A DNA stretch of 64,000 nt from Myrica gale (taxonomy: Eukaryota; Streptophyta; Magnoliopsida; Fagales; Myricaceae): contig OZ005600.1 in the NCBI GenBank assembly GCA_963930655.1, positions 17,018,501 to 17,082,500 of the forward strand. The letters run 5' to 3'. Under the pieces are notes generated by a model, which was not told the DNA's origin, searched no databases, and was given only the letters and a program-made list of their open reading frames with translations. How positions within the stretch are numbered: position 1 is the stretch's first letter; every line of letters begins with the position of its first letter. The position numbers and the translations under genes are program-made. Shown piece after piece: positions 1-9,597 of the stretch.

Positions 1-203
1 CAACTAATAAATAGACCCAACAATTCATGAGCTTATTTTAGGTCATAAGTACAGCGGCCTGATCACGTACATCTTATGGTAAAACAAAGTCGATTCACCA
101 GCAGAAGCTGAAGGAATAAGATGCTCATCAAGCATTCTAAGCATGTCATTGCATATGCTTGAGAGTTCTGATTCAACTTTATGTTTGTACTCATTTACCT
201 GCT

Positions 204-1834
204 CACTACAAGAAATTTTGTTTTAGGTGACAAGTTTTTAGGTGTCAAAGTAAAATTCGTCACTAAAAATAACCTTTTGATGACAAAAATAACAAATTCG
301 TCACTGAAAGCAAGTAATGACCAACAAAACTATCCGGACGTCACCAAATGCGTCCGCACGCTTTAGTTGGGTGTCAAACTTGAATTTCATCATCATGAGG
401 TGACGAACATCATTTGTCACGAAGACAAAAACCGTTCACACGTTGAAACAATGCGTTGGAATGTAACTTCATAACTTGTTGACTGCAGGTAGTGAAGTTG
501 CTTGCTCATATCAGCGACAAAGACCTGTTTGCGGAATTCTACAGGAACCTAGACCTATTTTCAGCTGATTGGTTGACTTGGTATTTTTTTCTATTTTTCT
601 TTTTGTGAAAACCTGTTGATGATTGATTTGTTTATCAACAAAAAAAGACTAGTTTGCTCAATTCTGTGGTTATAGACTCTTATTAATCCCTCCAGTTTAT
701 TGCTTTCATTTGACCAATCATTTCAACAATTGAACACATATTGTTGGTTGGTTTATATACTTTAGAAGCGACGAGTCATATATGAGTAATTATGTTGCAT
801 GATTACTGACAGGAAGAAGCTTGTCCGAAAGCTTCTTTTTTACAAAAGTGATTATGAGCATGAAAGAAGCATTTTGACTAAGATAAAACAACAATGTGGG
901 AGTCAACTCACCTCAAAGATGGAGGGGATGGTAAGTTGCCTTATAATCTTTTGTGATTTGAAATTTCAAATGTCATTCAAGTGCATTTTTTATGTTTTTT
1001 TATCACAATTCCATAATCCAGTACAATATTGGTGGAGACTTTGTTAATTTTATATTGTTTGTTTTTCTTGCTTGTAGGTTATTGATTTAACATTGGTGTA
1101 TAATTGAATTTCAGGATTAAAATATATGATTGAGCAAAGACAGAATATGGCATAGAATATGGAGCAGCACAGGAAGTGACCTAATTTCATCTGTTGAAGG
1201 GATTTAGATCATGAATAATGTGTTTGTTTTTTATTTATTTTTAATTAGGCATAATAATGTTTTCTTTGTTGAATTTAGAATCATTATTTAAACTAAACCT
1301 AAACCATTCTTTTTAATCAGAAAAGCAATTTCAAATGGTAAAAATAATTCCTTAGAAAAAGTCACCATAAACAGTCATCCTACAAAAACAAAAATAAACA
1401 TCACAAAAAGTCACCTGTAGTGACAAAAACAAAATTGTCAGCAAAAGTAATCCTTTCGTGACAAAAATAAACGTCATAAAAGTCACATGTAGTGACGAAA
1501 AAGTAAAATTTTTTGTGACGAATGTAAATGTCGTCAGAATAGGTTTGATACAATGAATATCCGTCTAACTCCATATAGCCTATGCGAACGGTTGTTCCAT
1601 GATGAATTTTTACCAAATGAATCCGTGCTAACGTATCTAACATCAAAACTAAATGTTCGAACGGTCTTGCGCAAGGAAAATAAAAATTGTCACCTAAAAC
1701 CTTTGCCGACAGGCTTTAGGTGACAAATTGGGTGAGAACTCAGTTTTGTCACCCGTGACAAAAACTTTTGGTGTCTAAATATGCACTTTGGGTGACAAAA
1801 TTCTTTGACACCCAAAGTGTATTTTCTTGTAGTG
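204..1834. mobile_element. CACTA (En/Spm) transposon, non-autonomous
   Basis: The element starts CACTACAAGAAATTTTG and ends TTTTCTTGTAGTG, so the ends form the classic CACTA inverted repeat of 12 bp. It is flanked by a perfect 3-bp target duplication, GCT at 201-203 and 1835-1837. Subterminal motifs of the GGTGACAA / TTTGTCACC type are repeated many times within about 350 bp of each end, as known for the binding sites of En/Spm transposase. At 1631 bp it holds no transposase. Its middle is a captured cullin fragment. The perfect duplication and well-kept ends suggest a fairly young insertion. Confidence 0.95.
489..1100 (+). pseudogene. Captured CUL1-type cullin fragment (three exons with introns)
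   Basis: Exon a (489-544, after CTGCAG) encodes VVKLLAHISDKDLFAEFYR. Exon b (813-930, after CTGACAG and before GTAAGTT) encodes [18 protein letters not shown] and then [20 protein letters not shown]. Exon c (from 1078 after TTGTAG) encodes VIDLTL. This matches the cullin-homology region of plant CUL1, the SCF ubiquitin-ligase scaffold, in the family's order and spacing. The donor after exon a reads GA in place of GT, so it could not splice normally. Because introns are kept, capture was at the DNA level. It lies wholly inside the CACTA element. Confidence 0.88.
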
Positions 1835-2559
1835 GCTCCACTCGTTTTCCGTTTCCTTTTGCTTCTTCTTTCTGCTCTATTGATGATAGGGCCCTCCATA
1901 ATGCTTTGGACCAGCAATCTTATTTTAAATCCAACAAAAAAACAAGTTCCTCTCTTCAACTGTCAACTCAACTTCAAGATCAATTGCAACCTCCTTCATT
2001 GCATCCACCATTTCTGTTATAATTATCATTAAAAGCATAGAAAATAATCAATTTTTTCATCTTCGATTTAAAGAAGGATATTATTGGGTCTAATCCGCAC
2101 ACAAACTAAAGAACTCAATAGAAAGTTAAGATCATGGATATAACAACTCTTCACCTGGAGTAATAAACCTTCCTTAAATATAGGTAGAAAATTCAACAAA
2201 AAAAAAAGAACACAATAGAGAGAGAGGGATTAAGATCCTGAATTTAAAGAGAGATAGGCACAACAGCCATTTAATATTGTCCATATAAAATTTTGGTAAT
2301 ATGAACCCTACAATAGGTTCCACTTTATCTCTAATCTCGGAATTATACCCTATATGCAATTGGCTGAGAGAATTGAAGTCCGAGAGAAAGATAGGAGATA
2401 TCGTGAAAGCAACCAAGCAACCACTAACCAGCATAGCGCTCTGCCAACTCGGCGAGCTTGGCCAGGTAGACGAAGTCCTTGCTGGAAGCCATGGGAGAAA
2501 AGTCTCCGGGTTGTTTTGCAGAGAGCGAATTACAATGAGGAATACTTTACCGTAAATCT

Positions 2560-2600
2560 CCTCAGTCCTCACCACCTGACCTAGTATATATAAGACTTGA
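2560..2600 (-). promoter_or_regulatory. TATA-type promoter and leader of the 14-3-3 gene
   Basis: On the minus strand a TATATATA run lies at about 2592-2585, roughly 95 bases before the 14-3-3 ATG at 2492. The stretch with this box and the leader start (GGTGGTGAGGACTGAGGA) is repeated at about 8784-8816 ahead of another reading frame. The assignment as promoter is inferred from position. Confidence 0.5.
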
Positions 2601-3361
2601 TTAGAGTCGGGTATTGATTTTATGATATAACAAGTATAAGAAATAACAAAGTCTACGACTATCGAAAAAGGATTCTCTACAAATGTAAAAACGGTCTAAA
2701 TGGAAGATTGTGATTTAAAAATACAAATTCAACTTTTTAAAATTGGCCACCATCATTTAATGAGCCAAGCTAAATAATGTTTTAGAACTTTATATTTGTA
2801 TTTTTAAATAACAATCTTACACAATTTTACACATAATTTTTTTTATATAATTCTTTACAATAGAAAGATATGATTTGATATGAGATAAACGATTTTAGAA
2901 TTTTTTAATATTATTTTGTTAATCAAAATTTTGAATTAATTATATTTATATTCAAAAAATTTTGAATGAGTAAAACGTATTTCTTATATTTTAAATGTGC
3001 AAAACATTATCCAAATACATCTTGTTAGTTATATCTATATTCAAAATTTTGAATGAGAACAAAATATCTAAATATATTCTTACAATTTGCAAACACTATC
3101 CAAATACATCTTCAATTCGAGGCGGGGTCTTGGAACTCAAATTTGTTCCATAAGATTTACATATAAATGCCATTGGGATTCGCTTAGATTCTGAAATCTC
3201 TATTTGATTTTTTAAGTCTATAGTATTGCTCTTGGATCAACTGCATGGCAGATTTGGTTTCTAGATCCAGCATTATATATCCTGATCAATCATATATAAA
3301 CAGAAGACGAACTGAACAACAGAAGAAAACATAGCTAGAAAAACAGAAGAAAATATATAGA

Positions 3362-6300
3362 TGTCACGTCTCGTGCTCGTACTTACCCCCTAGGCTCACT
3401 TATAGAGATAGTATGCACACAGACGGGGATTATAACACGAATCATCACAAACAACCTTATCTGATTTACCTTGAAAAAGTTGAGCAGAAGTCTTATTTGA
3501 AAATATATTTATGATTAAAACTCTTAAAACGTATCAAGGAGAAATCGTGGTTTAGGAAAGGACGGTAAATCAACTTGTATTAAACGCCTTTTTATAAGCG
3601 TTTTATATGAAACCTCTAGTATAAGCAAAAGCTTAATAGTATAAGGAAAAAGTAGAAAATAAAGAAAGAAACAAATACTCGAAACAGTAAATGCCCAAAG
3701 TCATCACTAAAGACGGAATCATTTCCAAAATGTGTCCTCCATGAGTACTACAAAAAGGGCTAAGTACAAAAGTGAGAACTTTCTAAAGCTCGCCAAGCCA
3801 CTACAATCATGCGTTAAACAAGGAGAAATACATTGGAAGAAAAATAAGGAAAAAAACAAAGGAACGACATCTATACTAGGGTCCACTAGACCTCCCCATC
3901 AGTATCAGAGGTGAGCTCTATGATACCAGCCTCAGGTGGGACGCGGCTACTCTCCACCGGCGGCACATCAATCAAGCCGAAATCCTATAAACGGGGGAGT
4001 TGGGGGCAAAGATGGTTCCTTGAGGAACCAGTGGGGCTCCTGCTCCACCAGTGCCTCATAAGCATCTGTAACCCAAGTTCGGACCTTCAGGACTAAGACG
4101 TAGGGGTCGAGGTCCAGAGTCAGCTCATTCTCAAATAGCTTCATCTTCAATATCTGTGGCGCCACAAACAATGATGCAAAAACATAAAACAGGGTGAGTC
4201 CTACTGACTCAATAAGGTCGGGAGGGGGAAATGCTCATACATCACAGTACATGCCTTATAATGTAAAGTATCAGTGCAATAGTAATTTCAAACATACAAG
4301 ACATGGAAGTAACATAAGGAATATATGCAAATGCAATTGAAATGCATTTACTCATCAAATGGTTTCCTGAGGTGTTCCCGGTGTCTCTTTGTTCACCCCC
4401 ACAGTCGGGTTGTGCGTCCTTCCTCTTCTTGTGGGACTGTCCCGTGTCACCTACACCAGGACCTTTAAAATCTTTAAAAATGAGGGTTCTAGCACACATC
4501 TCACACGTGTTCACCTTTCCTTTCATTGTCAATCCATGACCTTTCTACTCATTTTGAGCATTCTTGGGGCATTGACATAACCCTTTTTACCATTAAGCAT
4601 CATTTATAAGCTCTTATCATCATCAAATCCACATACAACATGCACTTTCATAAACCCATATGTCACCAGCCAAAAATCACAACTTAAATGTCGTAAAATC
4701 AATATGCAAGCATTAAATATGAAAGATCAAAGTTCCATGTTTAGGCAGTGTCGTTTTAGGTCCTCCTTTATAATACTAATTTTAAGAATAAAACATGCAT
4801 TTTATAACTAAATATTAATTATGCCCTAAATCTCTAAATAAAGGCCTATTGGGCCTTCTTAGACCCTACTGGGCCTATCCCTATAGTTTTATAAGGGTTT
4901 GGGCTTGTTTAGGGTTAACGGGCTTTGTGATTTAAGCCCCTAATTCTACTTAGTTTGGACTCAAATTTGGTCTACCCCATCTATTTTTCATGATCTACAC
5001 ATCCATATAATTTTTTTCCTTGTTTGGACATTTTTACCGTAACATTTTGTGTGAAAATGTCGTAATTGTCCTTAGAGATCTCCAAGGGCATTTTCGACCT
5101 TTCCTTACATAATTTTTGGCTGAAATTCATACAGAGACTTCCTGATTACTTATAATTATTATTTGGAAAGTTTCGTATAAAAATTAAAAGTATTTCTATA
5201 GGCGGTTTTGGACAATGACCTTTTTCTATGTTAAACTCTAACTAGTGTTGTTGCATATTATAGATTTTGCTTCTAAATACCGTATTTCATTGATCTACCA
5301 CTCTTACACATATTAATAAAATTGCAGAGCACATATTACATGATATCAGTGAAGAACCAAGATCAAAATAAAGCCACTTAATAAATCAACACATTAGCAC
5401 CATTTTCTTGCTATTTGGAACTTGTAAGTGTCAAACTTATATTTGAGTTCATAGGCTTCCTTTTAAGGCCTTGCCTTTCCATATTCACATCTCGAAATCC
5501 ATCCTTGCCATTCGGCCATCATCAAACTTTTCATAGTGCTCAACTTTTAAACATAACACATGACATATGGTTCACAAATCATAAAAATAGGCATGCATCA
5601 TCATCCACCAACATCAAAGGCCAAACCGTGGCCCTCCCTTCCTCTAAATACAATATTTGGCCACTGATGTGGCCTACAATAGAACCAAGTATTATCCTGA
5701 GCATGCAAAGATTACGCAACAACAGATTCTTGCAAAATAATCAAAGAAAACCGAATGCTTTCAACATGCAAATACTCATAGTACATAATCTCATGTTAAA
5801 AACTAGGTTTATGCTTTTATTTCTTGCAGCCAACGTATAAAAGCATGATCTTTAATTAAAACATCTAGTAAAAAGAGGCAAAAACATATTTTCCCCAACA
5901 CAAAATGCAGCAAGACTACCCTTACCTTGGTAATTTTCAGATGGCTCAAGATAGGCTTGAAAATCTCCTAAAGCAAGTATATACATAACTCGTGGTTAGA
6001 AAACTTAGGTTAAAAAGTAAGAAAAGATGGATTGGTCAAGGGAATTGAAAGATGAGAGAAAATGAGGCAAGGGAGGGTTCATGGACATAGCCGAACACCC
6101 CCTCCCCCACCAACCATTTCCTAGTTTTCTTACCCCTTCCTTTTTCTCCTTCTTCTCTTTTCCTTCACCGACTACTCACTCTCCTGCCTCTCTTAGCTCA
6201 CTTTCTCGACACACACATTGGGGTTTTAGCACTACACGGCTTGGTCAATTTTTCTTTAAACCATCAAGTCATGATTGAGTCCAAGGGAGCTGCAAGAAGC

Positions 6301-7165
6301 ACCCCCCCTTTTTCTGGGTAATCATGAGCTGCAAAGATAATACACAATCTCACTCAATGCATACCGATTGACCTTGAATTTCACTGCACTATGCATGCTA
6401 AATGGACAAGAAAATGAGACAAGAGAATGAGACAAGAAAATGAGACAAAAATTCAAGCGTTTGGGAGAGCTTGCTGAGTGACTAGGTTTGTCCCCTATCA
6501 CCCCGGGCATACAGGTATGCGTTTATGGTAACCGGCATAAAGGCCTCCGAGCCTGTACCCTGGTTATTCCGGGCAGACAGGCCTCCGAGCCTGTGCCCTA
6601 GTTATTCCCGGAATTTAGGTCTAGCTCATCCCGGGATCCAAGAGTTGGTCATTCTGAGAGATTAATTCGCGGTCCTCCCGGGGGTCTGTTCTCGGTCCTC
6701 TCGGGAGTCTATTCTCGGTCCTCCCGGGAGTCTATTCTCTGTCCTCCCGGGAGTCTGTTAGCCAAATTTAAATTTAAAAGTATCCAAATTAATCTAAAAA
6801 TTTAAGGGAACAAAACTCAAGTCAAACAAGACATTTAAGCACATGGATTTAAATGAAATAATGGAAAGATTTAAGAATTAAAGAAAAAAAGCACATACAC
6901 AATATAAATTTAAAAGGTGGATCAAAATACTAAAGTTACGAATTTAGAAACCGAAGCAATTAAACATATACCAAATATCATAATTACTTAAAATATTAGA
7001 GGAAATAAAATCGAGTCAAATTAATCATATGATAAATACTAATCAAGGCACAAATTAAGAAAATAAAGCAAATGATAAGGAAAATAACACAATTACTAAA
7101 AATATGAAAATGAAAGCGTTAACACAAAAATCTCAAAAGTAGCTCACAAGGTTTGGGGTATTACA
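3362..7165. mobile_element. Solo LTR, probably Ty3/gypsy (copy A)
   Basis: A 3.8-kb block starting TGTCACG and ending GGTATTACA, with no internal region. Left flank is ATAGA (3357-3361); the right flank reads GTATA, evidently altered from ATAGA as shown by copy B. The TG..CA ends and 5-bp target duplication are as expected for an LTR, and its length points to a long-LTR gypsy lineage. It inserted before the segmental duplication, since both copies have it at the same point. It is an old fossil. Confidence 0.75.
6510..6765. repeat. GC-rich minisatellite inside solo LTR A
   Basis: Two short tandem families lie back to back. One has units like CAGGCCTCCGAGCCTGT with CCCTGGTTAT spacers. The other has units of about 22 bp built on GGTCCTCCCGGGAGTCT. 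They stand out from the AT-rich surroundings. Confidence 0.7.
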
Positions 7166-7274
7166 GTATAAGTATGTCATGTTGGTTTGGAACAATATAT
7201 TCGACAAAATTAACAAAAAATAACATCTAAACGCCGAGATGCAGAAGCGTCACTGTAATCGTTTTAACTTTAAC

Positions 7275-7466
7275 TTACAAAAAATTAACAAAAAATTCTT
7301 CTTCCTCTTCATTCGGTTCGTATAAACGCCGAGATGCAGAAGCGTCACTGTAATCGTCGTTGTACTCATATTCTTGGGGAATATTCCGACGATGCCTGTA
7401 GCGAGATTTGGCTGACAATACGGCTGAGAGTTCGCGTGACAGCGAATATTGCCTAAGTTTCAGCAT
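7275..7466 (-). pseudogene. Remnant of gag-like gene (copy A)
   Basis: The N-terminal part of the same protein as the ORF at 13547-14710, including ELSAVLSAKSRYRHRR and a run of glutamates. It is a broken fossil in which only about the first sixth of the gene is recognisable. Confidence 0.8.
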
Positions 7467-8011
7467 CTTTGATTTGCTTCGTCCGGGAAAATGATGATGT
7501 CGGAAGAACCAGTGATTGGTACTTGGTTGGCCGTATAAATGGAAGGTTAAACCGGCGGTTGAAGTACGTTACCACTGAGAACGCTTTGGGAGAAGGCACG
7601 CTTTGGGTCCAAGTTATGGGCCTTTGCCACCACAGTTTTTATTCAATATGGCTGTGGGACGAGTTTATTATGGGCCTCTATGCGTGGTCCACAAGACTCA
7701 GATTAGAGTTGAAGAGACCGTTTCAGTTTTTCCATCCACTGATTCGGTTTATGAAACTATTTTCTAATTATTTTTTTGAATTATATATTTTTGAATTTTT
7801 AAATATTATAATAACTATAAAATAATATTATTTAATTTAATAAAATATAAATCATTCCAAATTTAATCAACCAAACAAAACAAGCTCTTATGTCTTGATC
7901 ATTCATATATATTTATAACATAAATCACTTCTCATATAATTAAGATAAATAAAAATAAAGAAATGAAAGACTAAAGATGCAAATATTATAGAATTAATTT
8001 AAATAATAAAA

Positions 8012-8599
8012 TCAACCTCTTCTTGTAACACGTGTCCTTATTAGTGGAGTTGTAGTATCAAACAAAACTTTAACTCTTACAAACTGGCCCACCCAAATCT
8101 TATGATGTCTGCGAAAATCCACTTCCACAACTTCTCCAACCTTGGCTCCCACAGCTAAAGCTAATTGACGCGTAATACATCCAAACGGAAAGCCATGGAC
8201 TTGTATCCACAGAGGAGCCTTCCATAATTGCATATCAGAAATGGTAGCTCCCGCCAAACATTTCTTAAGAACAAGCAAATGACCTTTCACATTCCACGGA
8301 CTCTGATCCAGGACTTTAGAGAGAACAGAGGATGAAAGAAATGTAAACATGAAACAATTGTCCTCCAACTCTTCAATTTTAAGCCCCACAACAAAATGCC
8401 AAGATTTTAATATAGTCATTCGAATACCTACTTTATTCAAAGGTCGATTTGCTATAAGCTTCCCAACCAAAACTCGCTCAGTAACCACCGCAAGATCCTC
8501 ACAATCCTCATCCGTAGCCCCATCCAAATTTCTCCATCCCAACGCAGCAGTGTGAGAAATCAACGAATCCAACTCATGACCAATAGAATCCATGACCAT
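8012..8599 (-). CDS. DUF4283 protein (LINE ORF1-type), 195 residues
   Basis: An open frame of 195 codons from ATG at 8599. Residues ~45-185 match the DUF4283 domain found in ORF1 proteins of plant L1-type LINEs: LVGKLIANRPLNKVGI, then W.F..GLKIEELEDNCFMF, then GPW-like SPWNVKGHLLVLKKC, PLWIQVHGFPFGCI and VGEVVEVDF. The stop follows RVTRRG. The CCHC zinc knuckle and ORF2 of a full LINE are missing, so this is a 5' LINE piece or a derived small gene. The ~185 bases ahead of the ATG are purine-rich leader, and ahead of those lies the duplicated 14-3-3 promoter. No frame damage is seen. Expression is unknown. Confidence 0.7.
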   Translation of the reverse strand: MVMDSIGHELDSLISHTAALGWRNLDGATDEDCEDLAVVTERVLVGKLIANRPLNKVGIRMTILKSWHFVVGLKIEELEDNCFMFTFLSSSVLSKVLDQSPWNVKGHLLVLKKCLAGATISDMQLWKAPLWIQVHGFPFGCITRQLALAVGAKVGEVVEVDFRRHHKIWVGQFVRVKVLFDTTTPLIRTRVTRRG

Positions 8600-8783
8600 A
8601 GAAACAGATCAGCCAGAACCAGCTCGATACAAGAAGAAGAATCAGACAAAAGAAGAGAGGAACTGCATAGAATTGAGATATTCAAGGCAGTTACAAAGAT
8701 GTTAGAAATAAGAGCAAAGAAAACAGTCACGAAGACCAGGAGAGAGAACGGAGCCTCCAGGTTGCTCTACAGGAGAGAGCGGT

Positions 8784-8816
8784 CCTCAGTCCTCACCACC
8801 TGACTAGTATATAAAA
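8784..8816 (-). promoter_or_regulatory. Duplicated TATA promoter ahead of the DUF4283 frame
   Basis: On the minus strand TTTTATATACTAG at about 8816-8804 and the leader start GGTGGTGAGGACTGAGGA match the 14-3-3 promoter at 2560-2600. After GAGGA the two leaders diverge: one goes to 14-3-3 exon 1, this one to the DUF4283 leader. Function is inferred from position and similarity. Confidence 0.4.
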
Positions 8817-9597
8817 GACTTGATTAGAATCGGGTATTGATTTCATGATATAACAAGTATAAGCAATAACAAAGTCTAAGACTATCGAAAAAGGATTCTC
8901 TACAAATGTAAAAAGGGTCTAAATGGAGGATTGTGATTTAAAAATACAAATTAAACTTTTTAAAATTGGCCACCATCATTTAATGAGCCAAGCTAAATAA
9001 TGTTTTAGAACTTTATATTTGTATTTTTAAATAAAAGTCTTGCACCACTTTGCACATAATTTTTTATGTATATTTTTTACAATAGAAATATATGATTTGA
9101 TATGAGATAAATGATTTTGGATTTTTTTTAATATTATTTTGTTAATCAAAATATTTTATTAATTATATTTGTATTCAAAAAATTTGAATGAATAAAACGT
9201 ATTTCTAATATTTTAAATTTACAAAACATTATCCAAATACATCTTCAATTTTGAGTTAGCTATATCTATATTCAAAATTTTGAATGAGAACAAAATATCT
9301 AAATATATTCTTAGAATTTTCAAACACTATCCAAATATATCTTCAATTTGAGGCGGGTCTTGGACCTCAAATTCGCTCCACAAGATTTACTTATAAATAG
9401 CATTGCGATTCGCTTAGATTCCGAAATCTCTATTTGATTTTTGAAGTCTATCATATTGCTCTTGGATCAACCGCGTGGCAGATTTGGTTTCTAGATCCCA
9501 CATTATATATCCTGATCAATCATATATAAACAGAGGACGAACCGAACAACAGAAGAAAACATAGCTAAAAAACGAAATACAGAAGAAAATATATAGA

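Larger units (their letters stand above)
40..2492 (-). pseudogene. 14-3-3 protein pseudogene, split by a CACTA element
   Basis: A 14-3-3 phosphoserine-binding adaptor gene read on the minus strand. Exon 1 (2492-2429) gives MASSKDFVYLAKLAELAERY plus Ala. Intron 1 (2428-2014) has GT..AG ends, and exon 2 begins at 2013 with EMVDAMKEVA and ELTVEERNL. The exon continues from 1838 across the inserted element to 203 and down to about 70, giving [34 protein letters not shown] and [11 protein letters not shown]. The matching family order is helix 1, the EMV..M helix, and then the SSIEQKEE and KVESEL helices. Exon 2 is damaged: the stretch after ERNL shows small indels, and after FYHKM the expected GDYxRYLAEF is scrambled. 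With the 1.6-kb insertion this is a pseudogene. The intron shows it was a normal gene and not a retrocopy. The rest of the gene (C-terminal half) lies beyond the left edge or is lost. Confidence 0.9.
2560..8040. repeat. Tandem segmental duplication, copy A
   Basis: This stretch aligns along its length with 8784-15600, starting at the common CCTCAGTCCTCACCACCTGA and ending near CCTCTTCTTGTAACACGTGT. It contains the 14-3-3 promoter, AT-rich spacer, a solo LTR with its flanks, a gag-gene remnant and an AT-rich tail. Differences are scattered single bases and small indels, at roughly 5-8 percent by eye, so the duplication is old. Confidence 0.92.

Noticed and set aside
5415-5840. 141-codon open frame in LTR A and its counterpart at 11611-11976
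   Set aside because: Both lie inside the solo LTRs, differ by indels, and show no recognised domain.
6510-6765. CRISPR-like array of short repeats
   Set aside because: The units are adjacent tandem repeats without unique spacers, within a plant LTR.
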